Assembly: GCA_947499565.1 (NCBI GenBank)
Contig: CANMOV010000001.1
Coordinates: 434,001-498,000 of the forward strand
Origin: an uncultured Croceitalea sp.
GTDB taxonomy: Bacteria; Bacteroidota; Bacteroidia; Flavobacteriales; Flavobacteriaceae
Direction: 5' to 3'
DNA length: 64,000 nucleotides
Shown here: positions 50,329 to 58,502 of the stretch, piece after piece
How positions within the stretch are numbered: position 1 is the stretch's first letter
Layout: every line of letters starts with the position of its first letter
Notes under the pieces: generated by a model
Databases searched by the model: none
Told to the model about the DNA's origin: nothing
What the model saw: the letters and a program-made list of their open reading frames with translations, nothing else
Position numbers and translations under genes: made by a program

Positions 50329-51447
50329 TTACAAAGCTTTTCTATAGGTACGTCTGCGTTTATGCGTCCAAGGGTCAAAATGTTTCCAGATTTGAGCAAT
50401 AGCTGTATTTTCTTCAAGCTCAGGGGTACGAATACAGTTTATAATGCCTTTTTCTGTAAAGGTCTTATGAAATTCATTGAAAATAATAGCGGTTACCCCT
50501 TTATTTTGATACTCTGGGTGTACACCGATTAAATAGAAGGTTACATTTTTACTATGCTTTCTTGCGCGTAGTAAATGAAAAATACCAAAGGGAAAAAGCT
50601 TTCCCTTAGCCTTTTGTAAAGCTTCGGAAAAAGAGGGCATTACAATGGCAAAGGCCACTAGCTTATCATCTTTATCGATTACAAATTTTATATACTCAGG
50701 GTTTATAAAACTGATGTATTTCTTTTTAAAATATTCCTTCTGTACATCCGTAATCTTTACAAAGGAAGCTAGGCTAGCATAGCTGTCATTAAACAAATCG
50801 AACATACTATCTACCCATGGCATAATATCCTTGCTGTTTGTAAAATTGAGTTCCCTAAGATTGTAACGCTTTTTTATAAGCATGTTTGCTTTACCAAAGG
50901 TCTTTGGGTTTGCATTGGCAAATAGGAACTTGTTTTCTAGGTATTCCTTTTCTTTTACAAAACCATGCTGCTCAAAATGTGACTGGTAATAAGGATGATT
51001 ATACCAGGTAATCATAGTACCTATATGGTCAAAACCATCAATTAGTACACCAACCTTGTCCAAATTGGAAAAGCCTACAGGGCCTTCCATGTATTCCAAC
51101 TGCCGTTGTTTACCAATTTCAGAAACTATTTCTAATAGGGCTTTAGATACCTCAAAATCATCAATAAAGTCAAACCAGCCAAAGCGCATTTTCTGTAGCT
51201 TTTGTTCTTTAACTTCAATCCAGTTAATTACTGCTGCAACTCGACCTACAATGGTATTATCTCTATAAGCGAGAAAGAATTGCGCCTCCGCATTTTTAAA
51301 GGCAGGGTTCTTGCTCTTATCAAAAGTTTCTAGCTCGTCTTTTATAATTGGGGGCACCCAATACTTGTTGTCTTTGTAGAGTGAAAAAGGGAATTTCACA
51401 AAAGCCTTAAAATCGGCAGGAGTAAGTACTTCTTTTATAGTGACCAT
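50329..51447 (-). CDS. GNAT-fold acetyltransferase-like protein, 372 residues
   Basis: A long cytoplasmic protein conserved in Bacteroidota. The N-terminal part has SLYKDNKYWVPPI and AYRDNTIVGRVAAVIN (GNAT strands), the middle GPVGFSNLDKVGVLIDGFD, and the C-terminal GNAT acetyl-CoA region YLIGVHPEYQNKGVTAIIFNEF (about 320-341), with Q-x-x-G-V replacing the usual R/Q-x-x-G-x-G/A. It may transfer acyl groups to a small molecule or protein; no substrate is known. The N-terminal start MVTIKEVLTPADFKAFVKFPF is typical of the family. Confidence 0.8.
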   Translation of the reverse strand: MVTIKEVLTPADFKAFVKFPFSLYKDNKYWVPPIIKDELETFDKSKNPAFKNAEAQFFLAYRDNTIVGRVAAVINWIEVKEQKLQKMRFGWFDFIDDFEVSKALLEIVSEIGKQRQLEYMEGPVGFSNLDKVGVLIDGFDHIGTMITWYNHPYYQSHFEQHGFVKEKEYLENKFLFANANPKTFGKANMLIKKRYNLRELNFTNSKDIMPWVDSMFDLFNDSYASLASFVKITDVQKEYFKKKYISFINPEYIKFVIDKDDKLVAFAIVMPSFSEALQKAKGKLFPFGIFHLLRARKHSKNVTFYLIGVHPEYQNKGVTAIIFNEFHKTFTEKGIINCIRTPELEENTAIAQIWKHFDPWTHKRRRTYRKAL

Positions 51448-51514
51448 GCAGTTGTATTTGAATGGTCAATATTAGCAATATTAAGAACGCAAGAAAAATA
51501 GTATTCAAAATAAG

Positions 51515-52474
51515 TTAGAAATCTAACTCATCTTTCTTCTTTTTCTTTTTGCGTTTCTTTTTCATACTCTTCTTTTTGATCTTAGTATTATCCTCACTTT
51601 TAGTTTGGATTAACTCATCCTTATGAAAGTCTAAGCGATAAGAAACCCCTGTAGAAACAAATAGGCGAGAGGGAGTAGTTTTAAAGCTTCCTCCAAAATT
51701 AACGTCTACCTGAAAATTTGGACTAAACAGGTGTGCTATGCCACCTCTTAGCAATAAATCCGAATAACGGTCACTATCTATGCCTTGGTGCTCGGCAAAC
51801 ACACTCCATTTAGGGTTGCGCAGTGCGTGCGATAATGAAATGGTATAACTTAATTCAGGGAAATCTGTAGTGATTCTATCATAAGCGATGTTAGAAATAA
51901 GCACGAATCGTGGTGACAGCAAACTTTGTAAGGCTACCATACCGCGATATGAAATCGTGGCATCTTCACGATAAAAAGGGTTATCGCCTAAATTAAAAGT
52001 TGCTCCTCCATAAACCGAAACTGCTGGAATTAAATTTTTCCACTGAAACTTATTATTAGCTCTCCAGCTATATAAATTCGGCTTATTGGCTTCAGGATTT
52101 TTAAATGGATCATATAACAAATACTTCAGACCAATTCTATTTCTTCTAAAATCTGTTCTAGTTTCTTCTAGATTTAGATTATTGAAGGTAATATTCTGAT
52201 TAATATAGGTTCCTTCGTAATTTAATTCTAACTTCTCCAATAGTAAGCCATAGCGGAGTGAAATATCACCGCCAAAAATTTTAGAGTCAGAATTAATATC
52301 GGAATGATCTTGCATTTCATAAAGCAGACCAAATTCTGCCTGTACAACATTTTTACCAACAGCATAGGCGCCAACGGATACTCCAGGCCTGTTAGAATTT
52401 ATAACATCTGTATATTGTGCAGAAGCTAAGAATGGTAAAAGAAGTAAAAGGAATACTTTTTTTTGAAAGGCCAT
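51515..52474 (-). CDS. Outer-membrane beta-barrel (MetA-pathway transporter-like) with lysine-rich tail
   Basis: 319 residues. Signal peptide about 1-19 (KKVFLLLLLPFLASAQ). The body (about 25-275) alternates beta strands as in the phenol-degradation MetA transporter-like family (NSNRPGVSVGAYAVGKNVVQAE, NFGGSFKTTPSRLFVSTGVSYRL). The C-terminus is very basic, KKKSMKKKRKKKKKKDELDF, an unusual ending after a barrel. Located 67 bp after the GNAT gene direction-wise and divergent from DUF4834. Confidence 0.75.
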   Translation of the reverse strand: MAFQKKVFLLLLLPFLASAQYTDVINSNRPGVSVGAYAVGKNVVQAEFGLLYEMQDHSDINSDSKIFGGDISLRYGLLLEKLELNYEGTYINQNITFNNLNLEETRTDFRRNRIGLKYLLYDPFKNPEANKPNLYSWRANNKFQWKNLIPAVSVYGGATFNLGDNPFYREDATISYRGMVALQSLLSPRFVLISNIAYDRITTDFPELSYTISLSHALRNPKWSVFAEHQGIDSDRYSDLLLRGGIAHLFSPNFQVDVNFGGSFKTTPSRLFVSTGVSYRLDFHKDELIQTKSEDNTKIKKKSMKKKRKKKKKKDELDF

Positions 52475-52507
52475 AGAACTGATTTTAATACTTTTTTATG
52501 AAACTTT

Positions 52508-52540
52508 TTGTGGGTTTGCGATACTTACAATGTAATTTTG
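52508..52540 (+). promoter_or_regulatory. Promoter: -33 TTG (52508-52510), -7 TAATTTTG (52533-52540)
   Basis: 22-bp spacer; predicted leader of about 15 nt. It would drive the DUF4834-YfhO-glycosyltransferase-flippase operon. Confidence 0.6.
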
Positions 52541-52559
52541 AATCAATAGCAACAGTAAT

Positions 52560-52820
52560 ATGGTTTTATTACAAACGATTTTAATACTAATCTTAGTATA
52601 CTACGGAGTAAAATTACTTTTAAAGTGGTTAGCTCCTAAGCTGTTTAATTATGCAGTTAAAAAGACCGAAGAGCGTTTTGGACAGCAGTTTGGTAATTTT
52701 CAAGATAGCAATGGGCAATCCCAGTCAAAAAGGCAGTCTACAGCTAATAAAAAGTCGAGACCAAAATCTAATCCTTCAAAAAAAGTTGGAGAATATATAG
52801 ATTTTGAAGAAATTGAGTGA
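52560..52820 (+). CDS. DUF4834 family small membrane protein
   Basis: 86 residues: one N-terminal membrane helix (about 2-24, LLQTILILILVYYGVKLLLKWL), an amphipathic stretch, a polar Gln/Ser/Lys-rich linker and the conserved acidic end KVGEYIDFEEIE. This matches DUF4834, found before YfhO-like genes in Flavobacteriia. Function unknown. 24 bp before the YfhO-like gene. Confidence 0.85.
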   Translation: MVLLQTILILILVYYGVKLLLKWLAPKLFNYAVKKTEERFGQQFGNFQDSNGQSQSKRQSTANKKSRPKSNPSKKVGEYIDFEEIE

Positions 52821-52844
52821 TCTTTGACTACTCAATAGCAATCT

Positions 52845-55286
52845 ATGAAGCTTTCCGCTAAAGCAATCTTTACCAATTTAATAGTCATTGCCCTTTTTAT
52901 TATTACTGCACTGGCATACTTTAATCCAGTCTTGCAGGGAAAAGCAATTTTCCAATCAGATATTGCCCAATACAAGGGCATGGCCAAAGAGCGGAATGAC
53001 TATAAAGAAACCACAGGTGTGGAATCCTATTGGACTAATAGTGCATTTGGCGGCATGCCAACTTACCAATTAGGAGCTAATTACCCTCATGATTATGTAA
53101 AGAAGTTAGACCGTTTAATTCGGTTTTTGCCTCGCCCTGCGGATTACCTTTTCCTTTATTTTATAGGGTTCTACATTTTAATGCTCTGTATGAAGGTAGA
53201 GTATCGGCTAGCTGTTTTAGGGGCTCTAGCCTTTGGCTTTTCTACTTATCTCATTATAATTTTAGGAGTGGGGCATAATGCAAAAGCGCATGCCTTGGGG
53301 TATTTACCCATGGTCTTAGGGGGAATCACCTTAGTCTTTAGAAAAAAATACTTGTTAGGGTTTATTTTAACTTCCATTGCCATGGCATTAGAGATTAGTG
53401 CCAATCACTACCAAATGACTTATTATTTTATGTTTTTGGTATTGATTCTAGGACTTGTTTACTTAATCTATGCGATAAAAGACAAACAGTTAAAGCATTT
53501 CTTTAGTTCTATTGGTATTTTAATTTTAGCTGTAGTATTGGCTATTGCGACCAATGCTACTTCTTTAATGGCTACCAAGGAATATGCGGATTGGAGCACA
53601 CGTGGTAAATCTGAATTGACCATTAACCCAGATGGTTCCGCTAAAGAAATTAATAACGGATTGGACAGAGGTTATATCACTCATTACAGTTACGGTGTTA
53701 CAGAGTCGTTAGATTTATTGGTACCACGAATGTTTGGTGGATCTAATCATGAGGATTTAGGAAAGGACTCTAAAGCCTATGAGTTTTTAATTGGTCAGGG
53801 TTTACAACCATCACGAGCACTAGAGTTTTCTAAAGATTTACCACTTTATTGGGGAGATCAGCCAGGTACTTCAGCACCGGCATATATTGGCGTTGTGATA
53901 TTCTTCTTATTTGTACTAGGATTGTTTTTGGTAAAACGAAAGTTTGTATTGTGGCTTTTAGGAGGTACTATGTTATCGTTGTTTTTGTCTTGGGGGAAGA
54001 ATTTTCCAGCCCTTACTAATTTTATGATAGACTACTTCCCTCTATATAATAAGTTTAGAGCAGTTTCTTCTATACAAGTAATATTAGAACTTTGCGCTCC
54101 AATTTTAGCGGTACTGGGCTTAAGGGAGTTATTTAAATCTTCTGTAAAAAAGAAGGTGAAAATGAAGGCACTAAAGTTTACCGGAATTATCGTTGGAAGT
54201 GTGTTGGTCTTTATTTTCTTAATGAAAGGTTTCTTTGATTTTGAAAGCTTTAGAGACGCAAGTATGGTACAACGCGGTTTCCCTGAAGATTTAATGGCGA
54301 TGATAGAACGTGATCGGGAAGCTGTATATGTTAATGATACGATACGTTCTTTAATTTATATTGTACTTACTGCAGGCGTGCTCTTTTTGTTTTTAAGAGG
54401 AAAAGTAAAAAAGAATTTGGTGGTAATTGCACTTGGGGCATTACTATTATTCGATTTGATTGGCGTTAATTTGCGGTATGTAAATAAGGACGATTTTGTT
54501 CGTTCTAGAGCTGTTGAGCGCCCTTTTCAAGCATCAGATTTTGATACAGCAATTCAGCAAGACAAAGAAGTATTTCGTGTATTTGACCCACAAGAAGGGT
54601 TAAATGGTGCGCGCACCTCCTATTTTCATAATTCATTGGGAGGTTACCATGCCGCTAAACCCGGAAAATTGGAGGATTTGTTTGAATACCATCTTTATGA
54701 AAACAATGTAGAAGTTTTAAATATGTTGAATGTAAAATACATCATTCAACAAGATGAAGAAGGGAGAAGTTTCCCTGCAGTAAACGATGATAGAAATGGT
54801 AACGCTTGGTTTGTTGAGCGAATACAACCTGTAAGTTCTGCGGATGAGGAAATTAAGGCTTTAAAAGGTCTAAACTCAAAGACTACAGCTGTTGTAAATA
54901 CAAAGGCGTATCCTAGAATCACCAAATTATCGTATGAGGTGGATTCTTTGGCTGCTATTAACTTGGTGGATTTAAGACCAGATGCAGTCAAGTACAATTA
55001 TTCCAATTCAAGTGCTGGTTTTATAGTCTTTTCAGAAATGCATTATCCTAAGGGGTGGAAATCATTTGTAGATGGAAAAGAAGTAGCGCATATAAAAGTA
55101 AATTATGCTTTTAGGGGAATGAAAGTTCCAGAAGGTAACCATGAGATAGCGTTCAAATTTGAACCCGAAGTTGTTAAGACTGGAAGTCAGATAGCTTTAG
55201 GAAGTAATATTCTACTTGGCTTAGTAGTTTTAGGTGGAATCGTATTCTCTTTCTGGAAACCTAAGCGTAAAGGCGCCAAAAAATAA
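52845..55286 (+). CDS. YfhO family polytopic membrane protein (GT-C-like)
   Basis: 813 residues with 11-13 membrane helices (about 8-540) and a C-terminal soluble beta-rich domain (about 550-770) followed by a last helix. Typical are the first loop QSDIAQYKGMAKERNDY, with an acidic pair as in GT-C enzymes, WTNSAFGGMPTYQ, and the C-terminal FSEMHYPKGWKSFVDGKEV. YfhO proteins are implicated in glycosylation of envelope polymers (in Bacillus, lipoteichoic acid). A glycosyltransferase and a flippase follow directly, consistent with a surface-glycan role. Confidence 0.87.
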   Translation: MKLSAKAIFTNLIVIALFIITALAYFNPVLQGKAIFQSDIAQYKGMAKERNDYKETTGVESYWTNSAFGGMPTYQLGANYPHDYVKKLDRLIRFLPRPADYLFLYFIGFYILMLCMKVEYRLAVLGALAFGFSTYLIIILGVGHNAKAHALGYLPMVLGGITLVFRKKYLLGFILTSIAMALEISANHYQMTYYFMFLVLILGLVYLIYAIKDKQLKHFFSSIGILILAVVLAIATNATSLMATKEYADWSTRGKSELTINPDGSAKEINNGLDRGYITHYSYGVTESLDLLVPRMFGGSNHEDLGKDSKAYEFLIGQGLQPSRALEFSKDLPLYWGDQPGTSAPAYIGVVIFFLFVLGLFLVKRKFVLWLLGGTMLSLFLSWGKNFPALTNFMIDYFPLYNKFRAVSSIQVILELCAPILAVLGLRELFKSSVKKKVKMKALKFTGIIVGSVLVFIFLMKGFFDFESFRDASMVQRGFPEDLMAMIERDREAVYVNDTIRSLIYIVLTAGVLFLFLRGKVKKNLVVIALGALLLFDLIGVNLRYVNKDDFVRSRAVERPFQASDFDTAIQQDKEVFRVFDPQEGLNGARTSYFHNSLGGYHAAKPGKLEDLFEYHLYENNVEVLNMLNVKYIIQQDEEGRSFPAVNDDRNGNAWFVERIQPVSSADEEIKALKGLNSKTTAVVNTKAYPRITKLSYEVDSLAAINLVDLRPDAVKYNYSNSSAGFIVFSEMHYPKGWKSFVDGKEVAHIKVNYAFRGMKVPEGNHEIAFKFEPEVVKTGSQIALGSNILLGLVVLGGIVFSFWKPKRKGAKK

Positions 55287-56572
55287 TGCAAAAAGTTCTC
55301 ATCATAGCGTATTATTGGCCACCAGCTGGTGGACCAGGGGTACAGCGGTGGTTGAAATTTGTAAAATACTTGCGTGATTTTAAATTGGAACCTGTAGTTT
55401 ATGTTCCAGAGAATCCAAATTATCCAATAACAGATACCTCATTGGTAGACGAGATTCCAGAGGGAATTCAGATACTAAAACAACCCATTTTTGAACCTTA
55501 TGGCTTCGCTGCTATATTTTCAAAAAAGAAGACAAAACGCATTAGTTCGGGAATTATCCAAAAGTATAAAAATCAAACAGCGTTAGAGCGTTTTTTTTTA
55601 TGGATAAGAGGAAATTTCTTTATTCCAGATGCTCGTAAGTATTGGGTAAAACCTTCGGTTAAGTATCTATCAAATGTAATTGAGGAGCAAGGAATCAAAA
55701 CAATTATTACCACGGGGCCTCCGCACAGTGTTCATTTAATTGGTTTAGCGCTAAAAAAACAAAAGAACATTAGTTGGATTACGGATTTTCGTGACCCTTG
55801 GACAACTATTGGTTATCACAAAAAGCTGAAACTAACGAAGTCTTCTCAGCAGAAACACAAACATCTAGAACAGCTGGTTTTAAATACTGCAGATAAGATA
55901 GTAGTTACTAGTGATGCAACTAAGAAAGAGTTTGAGCAACTAACCGGCAAGCCCATCAAGGTAATTACCAATGGTTATGATGGTGTATCCAAGAAGACAG
56001 CATTGGATAGTAAATTTAGCATTTCACATATTGGTTCTTTGTTGACCGATAGGAACCCACAAATGCTTTGGAAGGTTTTACAGGAATTAGTGAGCGAGAA
56101 TATAGCTTTTAAAGAAGCATTACAAATTCAATTGGTTGGAGTAGTGGGTAAGGAAGTTTTGGCTTCTATCGCCGAATATGGTTTAGGGTCATTTATGAAT
56201 GAAGTAGGCTATGTTTCCCATAGTGAAGTATTAGAATTGCAGCCTAAATCGCAAGTATTATTATTGTTGGAAATAGATTCTGAGGAAACTAAGGGGATTC
56301 TTCCTGGGAAACTTTTCGAATACTTAAATGCTAAAAGACCAATACTGGCAATAGGACCAGAAGGTTGGGAGGCGGCAGCAATTGTGAAAGCAACTAACTC
56401 TGGAATTGGTTTGGCTGCTACAGATGAATCCGCCTTAAAAAATGTACTTTTAGAGTGGTTTGCGTTATATCAGAAAGATAACCTTAAACTTGATTCTATA
56501 GGAATTGAAAAATATAGCCGAAAGGCATTAACCCAAGAACTTGCCAAATTTATTAGATGGGAATCGTCTTAA
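55286..56572 (+). CDS. Glycosyltransferase family 4-like
   Basis: 428 residues. GT-B fold: N-terminal ILIIAYYWPPAGGPGVQRWLKFVKYL-type Gly loop (about 4-28), ITTGPPHSVHLIGLALKK, SWITDFRDPW, then a C-terminal domain with the donor-binding Glu-type motif LPGKLFEYLNAKRPILAIG (about 345-363). It uses an NDP-sugar to extend a lipid-linked glycan in the cytoplasm. The ATG shares one base with the upstream stop, and the next gene overlaps by 16 bp, so it is one operon. Sugar specificity cannot be read. Confidence 0.9.
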   Translation: MQKVLIIAYYWPPAGGPGVQRWLKFVKYLRDFKLEPVVYVPENPNYPITDTSLVDEIPEGIQILKQPIFEPYGFAAIFSKKKTKRISSGIIQKYKNQTALERFFLWIRGNFFIPDARKYWVKPSVKYLSNVIEEQGIKTIITTGPPHSVHLIGLALKKQKNISWITDFRDPWTTIGYHKKLKLTKSSQQKHKHLEQLVLNTADKIVVTSDATKKEFEQLTGKPIKVITNGYDGVSKKTALDSKFSISHIGSLLTDRNPQMLWKVLQELVSENIAFKEALQIQLVGVVGKEVLASIAEYGLGSFMNEVGYVSHSEVLELQPKSQVLLLLEIDSEETKGILPGKLFEYLNAKRPILAIGPEGWEAAAIVKATNSGIGLAATDESALKNVLLEWFALYQKDNLKLDSIGIEKYSRKALTQELAKFIRWESS

Positions 56573-58014
56573 AACAATCGCTTAAGAATACTACCATAAC
56601 CTATATTGGTTTTGCTATTGGGGCAATTAATATCCTCTTTTTATATACCAAAATACTCCCAGACGCCTATTTTGGACTTGTAAATGTGATTTTGGCAACG
56701 GCGGCAATTTTAATGCCTTTAATGGCTTTTGGTATTCATAATACCATGGTTAAATTTTATAGCAGTCAAAAAGAAGGAGAAAAGGATGCCTTTTTAACGC
56801 TCATGTTGCTCAGCCCTTTATTAGCATTAATTCCCTTGGCCATAGCAACTTGGTTTTTTTATGATGACATAGCTGCCTTTTTATCTAAAGAAAATGAGAT
56901 TGTAAAAGACTATGTCTGGTATATTTTTTTAGTAGCTTTTGCTCTGGCTTATTTTGAAGTCTTTTATGCATGGTGTAAAGTCCATCTAAAATCTGTTTTT
57001 GGAAATTTTTTAAAAGAAGTATTTGCCAGACTTTGTATTATGGTTTTGCTAGGACTTTATTATTATGAAATCATAAGCCTAGATTTCTTTATAATGGCAT
57101 TAGTAGGTGTTTACCTATTACGAACATTAATTATTAAGTTTTATGCATATAGTTTAAGAAGCCCAAAGCTGGATTTTAATTTTCCTAAAGAAACTAAGCA
57201 GATACTGAATTATAGTTTATTAATAATCCTTGGAGGTTCAGCGGCATTAGTTCTTTTGGAGATAGATAAAGTGATGATCAATCAATTTGTAGCCATTGAA
57301 AACGTGGCCTATTACAGTGTTGCTGTTTTTATAGCCACAGTAATTATTGTTCCTTCTAGAGCTATGCACAATATTACCTACCCACTTACAGCAGAACTTT
57401 TAAATTCGAATAAGCTCCCAGAATTAAGTAAGCTCTATCAGAAGACTTCTTTGACACTTTTTATCGCTTCGGGAATACTATTTCTTTTAATTGTTCTGAA
57501 TTTAGAAGAGTTGCATCAATTATTGCCGGAAGCATACCGCGGAGGCGTTTATATTGTTTTACTCATTGGTTTAGCTAAGGTGTTGGATTCGCTTTTAGGG
57601 AATAATAACGCGATCTTATACAATTCTAAATATTACAAGACCGTACTACTATTTGGAGTTTGTTTGGCAGTATTGACCATACTTTTAAATTTATGGCTAA
57701 TCCCTAGCATGGGTATTGAAGGTGCAGCCTTGGCAAGCTTTAGTGCTATTTGTCTTTTTAATCTTTTAAAACTTTGGTACGTAAACGCCAAGTTTAAAAT
57801 TCAGCCATTTACGGCTGCTACAGGCAAGGTTTTGGGAACTTTGGTTGTTTTAGGTGTACTGTTTAGTTACCTCCATTTTTCTTTTCATCCCATTATAAAT
57901 ATCATACTTAAATCTTTACTTTTAGTAGCGATCTATGCAGGGATTTTATACCGTTTTAAAATTTCTGAAGATGTAAATGGGGTTCTTTCTAAACTTTTTA
58001 ATAGGCTTAAGTAA
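56557..58014 (+). CDS. Oligosaccharide flippase family (Wzx/MATE-like) membrane protein
   Basis: 485 residues with 12-14 membrane helices of the polysaccharide-transport/MVF pattern. N-terminal QSLKNTTITYIGFAIGAINILFLYTKI (helix 1), YFGLVNVILATAAILMPLMAFGIH, and helix-repeat signs such as GGSAALVLLEIDKVMINQFVAI in the second half. It would translocate lipid-linked oligosaccharide across the inner membrane. It overlaps the glycosyltransferase by 16 bp, which completes the envelope-glycan operon. Confidence 0.88.
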   Translation: MGIVLKQSLKNTTITYIGFAIGAINILFLYTKILPDAYFGLVNVILATAAILMPLMAFGIHNTMVKFYSSQKEGEKDAFLTLMLLSPLLALIPLAIATWFFYDDIAAFLSKENEIVKDYVWYIFLVAFALAYFEVFYAWCKVHLKSVFGNFLKEVFARLCIMVLLGLYYYEIISLDFFIMALVGVYLLRTLIIKFYAYSLRSPKLDFNFPKETKQILNYSLLIILGGSAALVLLEIDKVMINQFVAIENVAYYSVAVFIATVIIVPSRAMHNITYPLTAELLNSNKLPELSKLYQKTSLTLFIASGILFLLIVLNLEELHQLLPEAYRGGVYIVLLIGLAKVLDSLLGNNNAILYNSKYYKTVLLFGVCLAVLTILLNLWLIPSMGIEGAALASFSAICLFNLLKLWYVNAKFKIQPFTAATGKVLGTLVVLGVLFSYLHFSFHPIINIILKSLLLVAIYAGILYRFKISEDVNGVLSKLFNRLK

Positions 58015-58090
58015 TTTAAAAGTTTTCTATTCTAACTACAATGTTAATTTGAGTAGGTTCTCGATAGTTCTACTGAGCGAAGTCGAAGTG

Positions 58091-58160
58091 CAATTTCTCG
58101 TTCCTCCAAATCACTCGAACTGATACTTAGGTGATATGTCAGAATACTTAACAACAATTA
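58091..58160. repeat. 70-bp direct repeat, copy 1
   Basis: Aligns without gaps to 58253-58322, with roughly nine differences by eye; shared core ATCACTCGAACTGA and ATATGTCAGAAT. Confidence 0.75.
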
Positions 58161-58189
58161 ATTATTTAAACGCTGTCAATTCGAGTGGG

Positions 58190-58209
58190 TTTTACGCTTT
58201 AGCGTAAAA
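58190..58209. repeat. Perfect hairpin TTTTACGC/GCGTAAAA
   Basis: 8-bp arms with a TTTA loop, lying between the two 70-bp repeats. Confidence 0.7.
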
Positions 58210-58210
58210 C

Positions 58211-58255
58211 TTGTATCGAGAATGGGTTTAGTTATGTTATTTGTTCTCGATACAA
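58211..58255. repeat. Perfect 12-bp inverted repeat
   Basis: TTGTATCGAGAA at 58211-58222 and its complement TTCTCGATACAA at 58244-58255. The right arm overlaps the start of repeat copy 2. Confidence 0.75.
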
Positions 58256-58322
58256 TTTCTCGTTCCTCGAAATCACTCGAACTGACACTTGGTTAATATG
58301 TCAGAATTCTTAACAATAATTG
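58253..58322. repeat. 70-bp direct repeat, copy 2
   Basis: Second copy, 162 bp downstream of copy 1. Has TTCCTCGAAATCACTCGAA where copy 1 has TTCCTCCAAATCACTCGAA. Confidence 0.75.
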
Positions 58323-58407
58323 ACAGTTAAGGAACGAGCTAGAATTTTTGATTATAAAGGATTCGTACTTTCACTTTGACTGCGCTAAGTGCGACATACG
58401 GCAATAA

Positions 58408-58442
58408 AAAAACCCCGCAGCGGATAAATCCAACTACGGGGT
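58408..58442 (-). terminator. Terminator for the minus-strand Arg/Ser-rich protein gene
   Basis: On the minus strand ACCCCGTAG pairs with CTGCGGGGT (one mismatch), followed by a run of seven T. Confidence 0.7.
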
Positions 58443-58502
58443 AACAACTAACCAACCTAAAAACTGTCTTTGGCACCCCGAACTCATTTCAGGGTCTATT
58501 TG

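Larger units (their letters stand above)
58015..58502. other. Repeat-rich intergenic region (488 bp)
   Basis: No gene. It contains two 70-bp direct repeats, two strong inverted repeats, decayed REP-like pieces (CTGAGCGAAGTCGAAGTG near 58075-58090; CTTTGACTGCGC near 58375-58386), a terminator for the minus-strand gene and a further REP-like inverted motif CCCCGAACTCATTTCAGGG near 58476-58494. Confidence 0.7.

Noticed and set aside
43596-52474. Prophage or genomic island with integrase
   Set aside because: No integrase, phage structural gene, attachment repeat or tRNA is visible.
58015-58502. CRISPR array
   Set aside because: Only two imperfect 70-bp copies, no short identical repeats with unique spacers, and no cas genes.
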